A program made the position numbers and the translations under genes. A DNA stretch of 64,000 bases from Streptomyces sp. NBC_01445 (GTDB taxonomy: Bacteria > Actinomycetota > Actinomycetes > Streptomycetales > Streptomycetaceae). The stretch is from NCBI RefSeq assembly GCF_035918235.1, contig NZ_CP109485.1, forward strand, positions 4,154,001 through 4,218,000, given 5' to 3'. A model generated the notes under the pieces. That model was not told where the DNA came from. It saw only the letters and a list, made by a program, of their open reading frames with translations, and made no database searches. Position 1 is the stretch's first letter, and each line of letters opens with the position of its first letter. Positions 27,055 to 36,238 of this stretch are shown here, piece by piece.

Positions 27055-30030
27055 TCAGCTGCTCGAGCCCCCACCGTTCTTGCTGGTGTCCTTGTCGGCG
27101 CTCTGATCAGCGCTCTTGTCGCTGGACTTGTCGGCACCCTTGCCGTCGCCGGCTGCCTTGTCGGCCGCGGACTGCGCCTTGTCGGCGCGCTTGAGGGCAT
27201 CCTCCAGCTTGTCCTGCGCGTCGGCGTAGGCGTGCAGGTCACCCTTCTTCATGGCGGCCTGGCCCTCCTCGAAGGCCTTCTCCGCGTCCGCAAGGGCTTC
27301 CTTGACCGTGGAGTTCTCCGGTGGCTTCGTCGTGTCGCCACCGGGCTTCTCCGGCTCGGCCGGCTGCGCGCCGTCCACGCCGAACGCCTGGTTCAGCGCG
27401 TCCCCGAGGTTGTCGGCGAATCCGGTTCTGTCGCCGTAGGAGACCGCGACCTTGCGCAGCAGCGGGTACTCCGCGTTGCGGCCCTGTGCGTAGATCGGTT
27501 CGACGTAGAGGAAGCCCTTGTCGAGTGGCACCGTCAGCAGATTGCCGTACAGGACCGTCGAGTCGGCGCCCTTCATGTCGCGGACGAAGTTCGCCACGGA
27601 CGACAGGGAGTTGAGCTTGTTCTGCACCTGTTCCGGGCCGTACACCTTGTCCTCGGTGACCCGCAGCAGTCTTATCGTGCCGTAGTCCTTGCTGGTGGCA
27701 TCGGCGTCGACCGCCATGAACGCGCGCAGGTTGGGGCGCCCGCTCGGGGTGAACGTCGTCGTCAGCGAGAACTGCTGGTCGTTCTGGCCCGGCATCTTCA
27801 TGGACAGGTAGTACGGCGGGACCGCGCTGTTGTCCTTCTTCGTCGGGTCGTTCGGGACCTGCCACGCGTCGGACGCGTTGTAGAACTGGTCGGAGTCCGT
27901 GACGTGGTACAGGGACAGCAGCTCGCGCTGCACCTTGAACATGTCCTGCGGATACCGCAGATGGTCCTTGAGCTCCTGCGGGATCGCGCTCTTGGGCTCG
28001 ACCGTGCCGGGGAACGCCTTCTTCCAGGTCTTGAGGACCGGGTCCTTGTCGTCCCACGTGTACAGCTTCACCGTGCCGTCATAGGCGTCGACGGTGGCCT
28101 TCACCGAGTTGCGGATGTAGTTGACCTGGTTCTGCTGGGCCACCACCGCGCGCTGGTTGTCGCCCTCGTTGAGGGAGTCGGCCGTCGTGTCACCGAGCGT
28201 CGTACGGGACGCGTACGGGTATCCGTTCGACGTCGTGTACGCGTCGACGACCCACTGGATCTTGCCCTTGACGACCGCCGGGTACGCGTCGCCGTCGATG
28301 GTCAGCCAGGGGGCGACCGCCTCGACGCGCTCCTTGGGCGTGCGGTTGTACAGGATCTTCGAGCCGTCGCCGATGGCTCCCGAGTACAGGATCTGCGGCT
28401 CGCTGAAGGAGACCGCGTACGCGGCGCGGTTGATCGGGTTGGAGAGGCTGACGCCGCCCTCGCCGCTGTAGCTCGTGGTCTTCTGGGTGCCGTCGTCCTG
28501 CTCGTAGTCGAGCTCCTTCTGGGGCCCGCCGACGATCGAGTACTGGCGGGTCTTCTCGCCGTAGTAGATCCGCTGCTGGTACGAGCCCAGGGTCCCGCCG
28601 GCGGGCAGACCCGACTCGGTGAACAGGGGTGCGCCCGGGGAGTCCGGGTCGGTCTGCGTACCCTTGGCCGCGACCGCTCCGAAGCCGTGCGTGTAGGTGA
28701 AGTGGTCGTTGATCCAGTTCCGCTTCTCGACGCCCGCGAGGTTGAGCTCGCGCAGACCGATGACGGTGTCCTGGCCCTTGTAGCGGTCGACGTCGAGGGT
28801 CTTCGGGAACTGGTAGTACTTCCGCTCCTGCTCCAGCTGCTGGAACGTCGGCGAGACCACGTTCGGATCGTTGACCCGGTAGCTGGCCGCCGAGTCGGCG
28901 TCCGTGCGCTGCTGCTTGGAGTCCTTGACCGTGCCCTTGCCGGTGTAGTCCACCGGGGACACCCCGGCGATCCCGTACGCCTTGCGGGTCGCCTCGATGT
29001 TCTTCTCGATGTACGGGGCTTCCTTGGACTGCTCGTTCGGCTGGACCTGGAACTTCTGGACGATGGCCGGGTACAGGCCGCCGATCAGGATCGCGGAGAG
29101 CACCATCAGGCCGAAGCCGATGACTGGCAGCTGCCAGGTACGCCGCCACAGCGTCGCGAAGAACAGCACGGCACAGATCGCGGCGATGCAGAACAGGATG
29201 GTCTTGGCCGGCAGATACGCGTTCGCGTCGACGTACCTCAGGCCCGTCCAGTTGTCCGTCGCCTTGAAGTCGCTGGACTTCACCGCGAGCCCGTACCGGT
29301 CGAGCCAGTACGCGACCGCCTTGAGGGTCACGAACACGCCGAGCAGCACGGAGAGATGACCGGTGGCCGCGGCGGTGGCGCGCGCGCCCGGGCTGGTGAT
29401 CCGCAGCCCGCCGTACAGGTAGTGGGTCAGCGCGGCCGCGATCAGGGAGAGGATCGTCGCCGCGAAGCCGAAGCCGAGCAGGAACCGGTACCACGGCAGG
29501 TCGAACGCGTAGAACGCCACGTCGAGGTGGAACTGGGGGTCCTTCTGGTGGAAGGGCACGCCGTTCACCCACATCAGCCACGTGCGCCACTGAGTGGCGG
29601 CCGAGGCGCCCGCGATGAGGCCGACCAGGGCCGTGATGCCGAGCAGCAGCCACTTCTTGTAGGGCGCGATGCTCATGCGGTACCGGTCGAGGCTCTGCTG
29701 CTCCATCGACATGGCGCTCAGCGGGGGCCGCAGTCGGTGCGCGAGCCAGACGTTCAGTCCGACGGCGATCGCCATCAGCAGTCCGAAGACGAAGAACAGC
29801 CCGATCTTCGTCCACAGGGTGGTCGTGAAAACGGACGAGTAGTTGACCGATCGGTACCAGAGCCAGTCGGTCCAGAACCCTGCGAACATGACGAACGCCA
29901 TGCCCAGTGCGGCAAGGACGCCGAGCGTCATGAGCAGGGAACGGACGCGCCGGGACGGTCGGCCCACTCTCATCCGTGGCCCCGTCGGGCCTCCGCCGCG
30001 GTCCGGCATCTGGAAAGCCAAGGTGCGCAC
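27055..30030 (-). CDS. UPF0182 family large membrane protein
   Basis: A 991-residue protein conserved across actinobacteria (counterpart of M. tuberculosis Rv3193c). The first third has about seven transmembrane helices (residues ~30-330, for example [20 protein letters not shown]), followed by a large extracytoplasmic domain (about 340-880) with YINSV-like and Tyr-rich segments such as [15 protein letters not shown] low-complexity charged C-terminal tail ([20 protein letters not shown]) ends in SSS. Biochemical function is unknown. GTG 30030 is taken as start; ATG 30009 (MPDRGGGP) is an alternative. A sigma-R-like promoter lies at 30090-30116. It is divergent from the PPA1309-like gene. Confidence 0.93.
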   Translation of the reverse strand: MRTLAFQMPDRGGGPTGPRMRVGRPSRRVRSLLMTLGVLAALGMAFVMFAGFWTDWLWYRSVNYSSVFTTTLWTKIGLFFVFGLLMAIAVGLNVWLAHRLRPPLSAMSMEQQSLDRYRMSIAPYKKWLLLGITALVGLIAGASAATQWRTWLMWVNGVPFHQKDPQFHLDVAFYAFDLPWYRFLLGFGFAATILSLIAAALTHYLYGGLRITSPGARATAAATGHLSVLLGVFVTLKAVAYWLDRYGLAVKSSDFKATDNWTGLRYVDANAYLPAKTILFCIAAICAVLFFATLWRRTWQLPVIGFGLMVLSAILIGGLYPAIVQKFQVQPNEQSKEAPYIEKNIEATRKAYGIAGVSPVDYTGKGTVKDSKQQRTDADSAASYRVNDPNVVSPTFQQLEQERKYYQFPKTLDVDRYKGQDTVIGLRELNLAGVEKRNWINDHFTYTHGFGAVAAKGTQTDPDSPGAPLFTESGLPAGGTLGSYQQRIYYGEKTRQYSIVGGPQKELDYEQDDGTQKTTSYSGEGGVSLSNPINRAAYAVSFSEPQILYSGAIGDGSKILYNRTPKERVEAVAPWLTIDGDAYPAVVKGKIQWVVDAYTTSNGYPYASRTTLGDTTADSLNEGDNQRAVVAQQNQVNYIRNSVKATVDAYDGTVKLYTWDDKDPVLKTWKKAFPGTVEPKSAIPQELKDHLRYPQDMFKVQRELLSLYHVTDSDQFYNASDAWQVPNDPTKKDNSAVPPYYLSMKMPGQNDQQFSLTTTFTPSGRPNLRAFMAVDADATSKDYGTIRLLRVTEDKVYGPEQVQNKLNSLSSVANFVRDMKGADSTVLYGNLLTVPLDKGFLYVEPIYAQGRNAEYPLLRKVAVSYGDRTGFADNLGDALNQAFGVDGAQPAEPEKPGGDTTKPPENSTVKEALADAEKAFEEGQAAMKKGDLHAYADAQDKLEDALKRADKAQSAADKAAGDGKGADKSSDKSADQSADKDTSKNGGGSSS

Positions 30031-30089
30031 CTCGAAAAGTTCGAAATCGATCGGTCAGGCCCAGGTGATCGAGGACCCATCACCTATGC

Positions 30090-30116
30090 AACTTACTCAC
30101 GCTTTACTCAGTTCCC
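30090..30116 (-). promoter_or_regulatory. Candidate sigma-R promoter of the UPF0182 gene
   Basis: On the minus strand GGGAAC (30116-30111) is followed after 18 bases by GTT (30092-30090). The -35 carries C instead of the T of the best consensus; SigH-type factors accept either. It lies 60 bases before the UPF0182 start codon. Weaker than the sigR and mrx1 promoters. Confidence 0.5.
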
Positions 30117-30149
30117 GGTTCCGGGTACTAACGAGGCAGGATTGTGACC

Positions 30150-30692
30150 ATGTCCAACACTCCCATGGCAGCCAGCCCCCTCACCCGGGCCGTACTCGAG
30201 ATCGACGAGTACGCCTCCGGCCTCGGCTGGGACCAGCCCGCCCGCCTCTTCGCCCTCGTCGACACCGCCCGCCTGCGGGCCCAGGAACCCGGCCTCGCGG
30301 CCCAGCTCGGCCTGGACGGCGAGGAGGAGGCCGCGGCCTTCACCCCGATCGAGCAGGACGAGGTGCCCGCCGACAAGGCGCTCGACGAGTTCCTCGGCAC
30401 CATCGCCTGGCCCGACGCGGTCGTCGGCTGCGCCCTGACGGTGGAGCGGCTGATGCTGCCGCCGTCCGCGGAGGCGTCCGTTCCGGAGGGGCTCGGTGAG
30501 GCGCAGCTCGCCGACTGGGTGGCGAAGCACCCGGGCCGTCAGGAGGTCCGGATGACAGTCGCCGTACTGCGTGACGGTGCGCGCGAGTCGGCGCTGCGCC
30601 TGCGCGAGAAGGACTCCCCCAACGAGGTCCTCACCGGCTCGGACCTGGTCCCGGGCCTGGCCGAGGCACTCGCGGCGACGTTCGCCGAGTAG
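30150..30692 (+). CDS. PPA1309-like conserved protein
   Basis: A 180-residue soluble acidic protein of an actinobacterial family of unknown function. It has a conserved-looking core with SPLTRAVLEIDEYASGLGWD, FTPIEQDEVP, WPDAVVGCALTVER and a C-terminal segment ALRLREKDSPNEVLTGSDLV. No catalytic motif, signal peptide or membrane helix is visible. ATG 30150 is used; a GTG six bases earlier is possible. It diverges from the UPF0182 gene and converges on the PDZ-protease gene with a shared terminator. Confidence 0.85.
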   Translation: MSNTPMAASPLTRAVLEIDEYASGLGWDQPARLFALVDTARLRAQEPGLAAQLGLDGEEEAAAFTPIEQDEVPADKALDEFLGTIAWPDAVVGCALTVERLMLPPSAEASVPEGLGEAQLADWVAKHPGRQEVRMTVAVLRDGARESALRLREKDSPNEVLTGSDLVPGLAEALAATFAE

Positions 30693-30711
30693 CACCCGCA
30701 CCGCAACGAGA

Positions 30712-30740
30712 GGGGGCGCCGCACAGTGTGCGGCGCCCCC
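30712..30740. terminator. Bidirectional terminator
   Basis: Perfect 13-base arms gggggcgccgcac (30712-30724) and gtgcggcgccccc (30728-30740) with a 3-base loop between convergent genes. Confidence 0.85.
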
Positions 30741-30755
30741 TTCATGAACTTCGTG

Positions 30756-31844
30756 TCACCCCTTGACCGTGCACTTCGGCAGGTCGGCGGTGTTGCCCGA
30801 GCGGATGTCCTTGAGGGCGTTCATCGCGTCGTCGATGGTGTTGACCTTGACGAGGGTGAGTCCGCCCGGAACGTCCTTGGCCGCCTCGGCGCAGTTGTCC
30901 TTGGGGGTCAGGAAGTAGCGCGCGCCCTTGCCGCGGGCGCCGACGGTCTTCATCTGGATGCCGCCGATCGGGCCGACCTTGCCGTCGTCGTCGATGGTGC
31001 CCGTGCCGGCCACGAACCTGCCGCCGGTGAGGTCCTCGGGCGTCAGCTTGTCGACGATGCCGAGCGCGAACATCAGTCCGGCGCTGGGGCCGCCGACGTC
31101 GGCCAGCTTGATGTCGATGGCGAACGGGAACGTGTGATCGGTTCCGGCCTGGATGCCGACGATCGCGCGGCCGTCCTTGGCCTTCTCCGTGGTGACCGTG
31201 ACGTTCTGCGTGCGGGTGGGCTGCTTGCCCTCCTTCTCGGCGGCGGCCGCGTCCTTGACGGGCACGATCGTGAAGGAGACGTCCTCGCCCGGCTTGTGCT
31301 TGGTGACGAGCTTCGCGACGTCGGCCGGCTTCGCGACCTTGGTGCCGTCGACGGCCTTGATCACGTCACCGGCGTGCAGCCGTCCCTCGGAGGGGCTGCC
31401 CTTGATGACCGACTGGACGATCACCCAGGACTTCACGGGGATCTTCAGCTCGTCCAGGGCGGCGACCTTGGCGCTCTCCTGGGACTGGCTGAACTCCTCG
31501 GCGTTCTCCTGCGAGGACTGCTGCTCGGTCTTGCCGTCGGGGTAGAGCGTGGCGTGCGGCACGACGATGCTGTCGTGCGCGAGCCAGCCGTAGACCGCCG
31601 AGACGAGGTTCATGTTGTAGTCGGCGCTCGTGACCCGGACCGTCGTCATGTTGAGGTGACCGGTCGTCGGGTACGTCTTCCGGCCGGAGATCTGGAGCAC
31701 CGGCTCGCCGTCGTGGTCCCCGAGTGTGTTGACCGTCGGTCCCGGGGTCATCTCCGCGTACGGAACTTTGATGAGCACTCCCGCGCAGAGCAGCGCGATC
31801 AGCATCAGGGTCGAGGCGAGCATCGTCGCGGTGCGGCGTGGCAT
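30756..31844 (-). CDS. Membrane-anchored PDZ-Lon-like (S16) serine protease
   Basis: A 362-residue protein of the YlbL/Rv3194c type: one N-terminal transmembrane helix (TMLASTLMLIALLCAGVLI), an extracytoplasmic PDZ domain (about residues 115-225, GRLHAGDVIKAVDGTKV) and a C-terminal Lon-type peptidase domain. The catalytic Ser lies in GGPSAGLMFAL (about residue 258) and the catalytic Lys in GGIQMKTVGARG. The fold is Lon without an ATPase, so it probably acts outside the cytoplasm. ATG 31844 gives a normal membrane anchor; the frame upstream mirrors another gene. Confidence 0.93.
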   Translation of the reverse strand: MPRRTATMLASTLMLIALLCAGVLIKVPYAEMTPGPTVNTLGDHDGEPVLQISGRKTYPTTGHLNMTTVRVTSADYNMNLVSAVYGWLAHDSIVVPHATLYPDGKTEQQSSQENAEEFSQSQESAKVAALDELKIPVKSWVIVQSVIKGSPSEGRLHAGDVIKAVDGTKVAKPADVAKLVTKHKPGEDVSFTIVPVKDAAAAEKEGKQPTRTQNVTVTTEKAKDGRAIVGIQAGTDHTFPFAIDIKLADVGGPSAGLMFALGIVDKLTPEDLTGGRFVAGTGTIDDDGKVGPIGGIQMKTVGARGKGARYFLTPKDNCAEAAKDVPGGLTLVKVNTIDDAMNALKDIRSGNTADLPKCTVKG

Positions 31845-31869
31845 GGAACGACAGTACGGGACCGGTCTG

Positions 31870-32106
31870 TCAGTGCACCGCTGGGGCGTCCGTCCGGGAC
31901 TCGACCGGAGGCAGCGCGTCCGCCTCGGGGTCGAGGGGGTCCGCCTCCGTGCCGGTGTGCGACCGCTCCATGGCCTCGCGGAAGCGGACGTACCCGTTGA
32001 GCTCCGACACGTCACCGGTCCTGCGGTTCCGTGCGGCCCAGCTGCCCCACAGACCGGCGCCGACCGCTGCGAAAAGCGGAATGAGCAGCCACAAGAGCGC
32101 CGCCAT
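31870..32106 (-). CDS. Small single-pass membrane protein, unknown
   Basis: A 78-residue protein with one N-terminal transmembrane helix (LLWLLIPLFAAVGAGLWGSW) followed by a cytoplasmic, charged tail (NRRTGDVSELNGYVRFREAM). I do not recognise the family. It lies 25 bases upstream of the PDZ protease on the same strand, so it may be co-transcribed with it and modulate it; that is inference from position. Confidence 0.7.
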   Translation of the reverse strand: MAALLWLLIPLFAAVGAGLWGSWAARNRRTGDVSELNGYVRFREAMERSHTGTEADPLDPEADALPPVESRTDAPAVH

Positions 32107-32254
32107 GCCGGACCTCCGACCCCGTGAGCCACTACAACTGACTGATCAGCAGATTAACCACCTGCTGGGTCAACGCTCGCCGCAGGGGTGCGGTTACGCA
32201 ACCGGAACCGCCCGTGTGGCCGAAGGCGATGATGGTGGCCTGGCTCCGGGAGGG

Positions 32255-32719
32255 TCAGCAGGCGCCGACCCACTCCTCGGTGCCGTCCGAGAACTTCTGG
32301 TGCTTCCAGATGGGCACCTCGTGCTTGAGGTCGTCGATCAGCTTGCGGCAGGCCTCGAAGGCCTCTCCGCGGTGCGGGCAGGACACGGCGACGACGACCG
32401 CGATGTCGCCGACCGCCAGATCGCCCACTCGGTGGACGGCCGCGAGGGCGCGCACCGGGAACTGGGCGACCACCTTCTCGGCGACGGTCCGCATCTCGAC
32501 CTCGGCGGAGGGGTGGCACGAGTACCCGAGCGCGTCGACGTCGGCGCCACCGTCGTGATTGCGCACCGTCCCCACGAACAGCGCCGTGCCGCCCGCCGCG
32601 TCCTCCCCGACGGCCCGGAACACCTCGTCCACGGACAAGGGCGTGTCTCGGATCGCGATGAGCCGGATGGGGTCGTGCGCCGACTGCTCTCCGGGGTGGT
32701 CGTTCGTGGTGCGTGCCAT
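32255..32719 (-). CDS. moaE: Molybdopterin synthase catalytic subunit
   Basis: Large subunit of molybdopterin synthase, converting precursor Z to molybdopterin with sulfur from MoaD. 154 aa, normal length. The MoaE core is seen: GGTALFVGTVRNHDGGADVD, LGYSCHPSAEVEM, the HRVGDLAVGD segment and the catalytic Lys region LKHEVPIWKHQKF. No moaD or other moa gene is adjacent, so its partners are elsewhere. The ATG at 32719 is followed by a variable N-terminus. Confidence 0.95.
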   Translation of the reverse strand: MARTTNDHPGEQSAHDPIRLIAIRDTPLSVDEVFRAVGEDAAGGTALFVGTVRNHDGGADVDALGYSCHPSAEVEMRTVAEKVVAQFPVRALAAVHRVGDLAVGDIAVVVAVSCPHRGEAFEACRKLIDDLKHEVPIWKHQKFSDGTEEWVGAC

Positions 32720-32839
32720 GAGGTCATCGTGCCGTACGCGGCCACCGGCACGGAATAGCGCTTTCCACCGGCACGCGCGCGTAGTGGGTTGGAGCCTCCT
32801 ACAGGGCGAGCCGGTCCGGGCGCCGGCCGGGGCGGGCTG

Positions 32840-33952
32840 TCAGATCCTGCGCCTGGCCTTGCGGGCCCGGCGCACGACGGCGGCCGCGCCGAGCAGGGCG
32901 ACGGTGGCTCCGGCCGCTCCGGCCGCGGTCGCGTCCTTGCGTCCGAGGCGGCGGCCCGCGACGGTGTGCCGTCCCGAGACCTCCTCGAGGAGTTCGGCGA
33001 GGACCTCCTCATTGGTCCACTGCGGGCGCCATCCGGCGTCGTGCAGCCGGCTCACGCTGACCACCCAGGGGTACATCGTGTACGCGAGGTCGCCGGCGGG
33101 GGACGGCGTGAGCCCGATCCGGTGAAGCCGGGCCGCGGCGCCCAGGGCGACCGCGGAGGGCAGCTCCATGCGGCGGATCCCGCTGAGCTCCTCGACCTCC
33201 TCCTGCTCCAGCCAGCCGTCGCAGCCGACGGCGAGTTCCCCTTCGACCTTCTCCAGGACGGCGTATTCCAGGGCGCTGCACAGGTCCTCGACGTGGCAGA
33301 ACTGCCAGGCGGGCCGGGATCCCGCCACGACGAGGAGCCGCGGCGACTCGAAGTACCTGGTCAGGGCGGTGTCGGTGCCGCCGACGAGGGTGGCGGGGCG
33401 GACCACGGTCACGTTGAGTCCGGGGTGGGCGCGCGGCGCGCGGCGGGCGAGCCGCTCGACCTCCAGGAGGTCGCCGACGCCGGTGGCCTCCGCGGTCGCG
33501 CGCAGTTCGGCGTCCTCGGACAGGGGCAGCTCGTTGTCCTCCAGCGCTCCGTAGACCATCGCCGAGGTGCACAGGACGACACGGTGGACTCCGGCGGCGG
33601 CCGCGGCGGTGAGCACCGTCTGGGTGCCGCGCACGTTGTACGCCGTACGGGCGGCGGGGTCGGTCTCCAGGTCGAGGTCGAGCGCGAGGTGCACGACGAC
33701 GTCCGCGCCGCGCAGCTTCTCGGCGATCGCCGGGTCGCGCACGTCCAGGATGTGCCAGGTCGCGGACGCGCACTCACCGCGCCGCTCGTCGATGGCCAGG
33801 ACCTGCTTGATCTCGTCGGATGCGGCGAGTCGCTCGGTAAGGAGCGCGCCGACGCCGGAGGCGGCACCAGTGACCGCGACGACAGGGCCGCGCGCTCCGG
33901 AACTGGTCGAAGGGTTTCGCGCTGCGCGAACCTGTGGATCTGGGGAACTCAC
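32840..33952 (-). CDS. NAD-dependent epimerase/dehydratase (extended SDR) with a C-terminal membrane tail
   Basis: A 370-residue Rossmann-fold protein. The dinucleotide loop is VAVTGAASGVGALLTERLAA (about residues 22-41), followed by DVRD and VHLALDLDLETDP. SDR substrate-site spacing is recognisable around VVLCTSAMVYGALEDNELPL, but the canonical catalytic YxxxK is not evident downstream, where the text reads GVGDLLEVERLARRA, so activity is uncertain. A C-terminal Ala/Gly-rich hydrophobic helix plus basic end (VRRARKARRRI) suggests membrane association. GTG 33952 has GGAGA upstream. It may correspond to a sugar-nucleotide or sterol-type reductase; no specific role is supported. Confidence 0.85.
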   Translation of the reverse strand: MSSPDPQVRAARNPSTSSGARGPVVAVTGAASGVGALLTERLAASDEIKQVLAIDERRGECASATWHILDVRDPAIAEKLRGADVVVHLALDLDLETDPAARTAYNVRGTQTVLTAAAAAGVHRVVLCTSAMVYGALEDNELPLSEDAELRATAEATGVGDLLEVERLARRAPRAHPGLNVTVVRPATLVGGTDTALTRYFESPRLLVVAGSRPAWQFCHVEDLCSALEYAVLEKVEGELAVGCDGWLEQEEVEELSGIRRMELPSAVALGAAARLHRIGLTPSPAGDLAYTMYPWVVSVSRLHDAGWRPQWTNEEVLAELLEEVSGRHTVAGRRLGRKDATAAGAAGATVALLGAAAVVRRARKARRRI

Positions 33953-33977
33953 CGGGCGTCTCCAGCGGTTGTATTCA

Positions 33978-34004
33978 GTACGTACGTGTACGACGCGTAC
34001 GTAC
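33978..34004. promoter_or_regulatory. GTACGTAC inverted repeat in a divergent promoter region
   Basis: Two identical self-palindromic octamers GTACGTAC (33978-33985 and 33997-34004) are separated by 11 bases in the 190-bp gap between the epimerase (minus) and DUF2342 (plus) genes. A TACGCT element at 34074-34079 may be the -10 of the plus-strand gene. The repeat may be an operator; no regulator is known. Confidence 0.35.
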
Positions 34005-34142
34005 CAGGAGGCATCCATCCTGCCGCAGGCCGTGAGTCGGCGGAGCACCGAGGCCCGATCGCGTCACGGTGTCTACGCTGGGTGTGTAGTCGGGCAAACG
34101 CCGCCGGGACAGAACCGGTGGCCTTACCAGCCGAGGAACCCC

Positions 34143-35624
34143 GTGAGTGACACCCCATTCGGATTCAGCCTTCCGCCGGAGGAGCCGGACGACGGCGACG
34201 AGGGCAAGAAGAAGGATCAGCAGGGCGGTGGCGGTCAGGGACCTGCCAACCCCTTCGGTTTCGGAGGAATGCCCGGCATGGGCGGCGGGGACAACCCCTT
34301 CGCCGCGATGTTCGGTTCCCTGAACCCCAATGACCTGGGGGCCGCCTTCCAGCAGCTCGGCCAGATGCTCTCGTACGAGGGCGGCCCGGTGAACTGGGAG
34401 ATGGCCAAGGACATCGCCCGTCAGACGGTCTCCCAGGGCACCGCCGACGGCACCAAGGACGCGAGTGTCGGCCCCGCCGAGCGCTCGCAGGTCGAGGAGG
34501 CCGTGCGCCTGGCCGACCTGTGGCTCGACGACGCGACGTCGCTGCCGTCGGGCGCCGGGTCCGCGGTGGCGTGGAGCCGCGCCGAGTGGGTCGAGGCGAC
34601 CCTCCCGGTATGGAAGGAACTCGTCGACCCGGTCGCCGAGCGTGTCGGCCTGGCCATGGGCGATGTCCTTCCCGAGGAGATGCAGGCCATGGCGGGCCCG
34701 CTCATCGGGATGATGCGCTCCATGGGCGGCGCCATGTTCGGCTCGCAGATCGGGCAGGCCGTGGGCGTCCTCGCGGGCGAGGTCGTCGGTTCGACCGACA
34801 TCGGTCTGCCGCTCGGCCCCGCCGGCAAGGCGGCGCTCCTGCCGGTGAACATCGAGGCGTTCGGCAAGGACCTCGGCATCCCCAAGGAGGAGGTGCGGCT
34901 CTATCTGGCGCTGCGCGAGGCCGCCCACCAGCGGCTCTTCTCGCATGTGCCGTGGCTGCGCTCGCACCTGTTCGGCGCGGTCGAGGGGTACGCGCGCGGC
35001 ATCAAGGTCGACACGGCGAAGCTGGAGGACGCGGTCGGCCAGCTCGACCCGCAGAACCCGGAGCAGCTGCAGGAGGCGCTTCAGCAGGGCATGTTCCAGC
35101 CGGAGGACACTCCGGAGCAGAAGGCCGCCCTGGCCCGCCTGGAGACCGCTCTCGCGCTCGTCGAGGGCTGGGTCGACGCCGTGGTCCACGCGGCCGCGAA
35201 GCCGCGCCTGTCGTCGGCCGACGCGCTCCGTGAGACGCTGCGCCGCCGCCGGGCGACCGGTGGCCCCGCCGAGCAGACGTTCGCCACGCTGATCGGTCTG
35301 GAGCTGCGCCCGCGCCGCCTGCGCGACGCCTCGCGACTGTGGGCCTCGCTGACGGACGCGCGCGGTGTGGACGGGCGCGACGGCCTGTGGGCGCACCCGG
35401 ACATGCTGCCGACGGCCTCGGACCTGGACGACCCGGACGGCTTCGTGCACCGCGAGCAGCTGGACTTCTCCGAGATCGACAAGATGCTCGGCGAGGCGGC
35501 GAGCGGCGGCCTGGACAAGCCGAACCTCTCCAAGGAGGGCGACTCCAAGGACGACGGTCCCGCGGACAGCTCCAAGAACGACTCCGACGACTCCGACGGC
35601 TCCAAGGACGACGAGGGCAAGTGA
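34143..35624 (+). CDS. DUF2342 zinc-dependent metalloprotease-like protein
   Basis: A 493-residue actinobacterial protein (counterpart of M. tuberculosis Rv3195). It opens with a Gly/Met-rich low-complexity region (PFGFGGMPGMGGGDNPFAAM), then an alpha-helical DUF2342 domain with IGLPLGPAGKAALLPVN, the metal-site-like segment YLALREAAHQRLF (E-A-A-H near residue 260) and WVDAVVHAAA. The tail is acidic, Lys/Asp/Ser-rich (DSDDSDGSKDDEGK). Family annotation as zinc metalloprotease or F420-related protein is not proof of activity. GTG 34143 is the start; the stop overlaps the NUDIX gene start by 4 bases (GTGA). Confidence 0.9.
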   Translation: MSDTPFGFSLPPEEPDDGDEGKKKDQQGGGGQGPANPFGFGGMPGMGGGDNPFAAMFGSLNPNDLGAAFQQLGQMLSYEGGPVNWEMAKDIARQTVSQGTADGTKDASVGPAERSQVEEAVRLADLWLDDATSLPSGAGSAVAWSRAEWVEATLPVWKELVDPVAERVGLAMGDVLPEEMQAMAGPLIGMMRSMGGAMFGSQIGQAVGVLAGEVVGSTDIGLPLGPAGKAALLPVNIEAFGKDLGIPKEEVRLYLALREAAHQRLFSHVPWLRSHLFGAVEGYARGIKVDTAKLEDAVGQLDPQNPEQLQEALQQGMFQPEDTPEQKAALARLETALALVEGWVDAVVHAAAKPRLSSADALRETLRRRRATGGPAEQTFATLIGLELRPRRLRDASRLWASLTDARGVDGRDGLWAHPDMLPTASDLDDPDGFVHREQLDFSEIDKMLGEAASGGLDKPNLSKEGDSKDDGPADSSKNDSDDSDGSKDDEGK

Positions 35625-36145
35625 CGCTGCACGACGACGCGGTCCTCGTACTGAAGGCCTACGAGGGCCAGCCCGAGCTGCGCCAGGCGTACCTGGACCA
35701 CCTGTCCGCCCATCCCGAGGACGGCATGTGGAAGGCCTGCACGGACGGTCATCTGACGGCGAGCGCGCTGGTCATCGACCCGTCCCGCGGGCGGGTGCTG
35801 CTCACGCTGCACAAGAAGCTCCAGATGTGGCTGCAGATGGGCGGCCACTGCGAGCCGGGTGACCTGACGCTCGCGGACGCCGCGCTGCGGGAGGCGACCG
35901 AGGAGTCCGGCATCCCCGGCTTGACGCTCCTGCCGGGCGGCCCCGTGCGGCTCGACCGGCATCCGATCCCGGGGCCGTGCACGCGGCATCTCGACACGCA
36001 GTACGCGGCTGTCGCTCCCGCCGACGCGGTGGCCGCCATCAGCGACGAGTCGCTCGACCTGCGCTGGTTCCCGTACGACGAGGTCGCGGGCGTGGCGGAC
36101 GACTCCGTCGTGCGCCTGGTGGAAGCGACGCGCGCCCGACTGTGA
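35621..36145 (+). CDS. NUDIX hydrolase
   Basis: A 174-residue NUDIX-fold protein translationally coupled (GTGA overlap) to the DUF2342 gene. The NUDIX helix reads GGHCEPGDLTLADAALREAT followed by EESGI, near residues 72-96: REATEESG is complete, while the first acidic position is Asp rather than Glu and the loop is one residue longer than the textbook box. Substrates of the family are nucleoside diphosphates linked to another moiety; here unknown. Confidence 0.88.
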   Translation: MTLHDDAVLVLKAYEGQPELRQAYLDHLSAHPEDGMWKACTDGHLTASALVIDPSRGRVLLTLHKKLQMWLQMGGHCEPGDLTLADAALREATEESGIPGLTLLPGGPVRLDRHPIPGPCTRHLDTQYAAVAPADAVAAISDESLDLRWFPYDEVAGVADDSVVRLVEATRARL

Positions 36146-36150
36146 GCGGG

Positions 36151-36194
36151 CATGTGTAAGGGGCGGCCACCACGGTGGCCGCCCCTTACACATG
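36151..36194. terminator. Very long bidirectional terminator hairpin
   Basis: A near-perfect palindrome from 36151 to 36194, about 20 pairs (outer arms catgtgtaagg / ccttacacatg, inner ggccac / gtggcc), sits between the convergent NUDIX and AIM24 genes. Confidence 0.88.
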
Positions 36195-36238
36195 TCACAT
36201 GGCACATGGTCACTCAGGACACATGGTCGCCCTTGGGG

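Noticed and set aside
26953..30147. A 1064-codon plus-strand frame opposite the UPF0182 gene
   Set aside because: Its translation is Val/Arg/Asp-rich without any recognisable domain, the usual mirror of a G+C-rich gene, whereas the minus strand encodes a conserved family.
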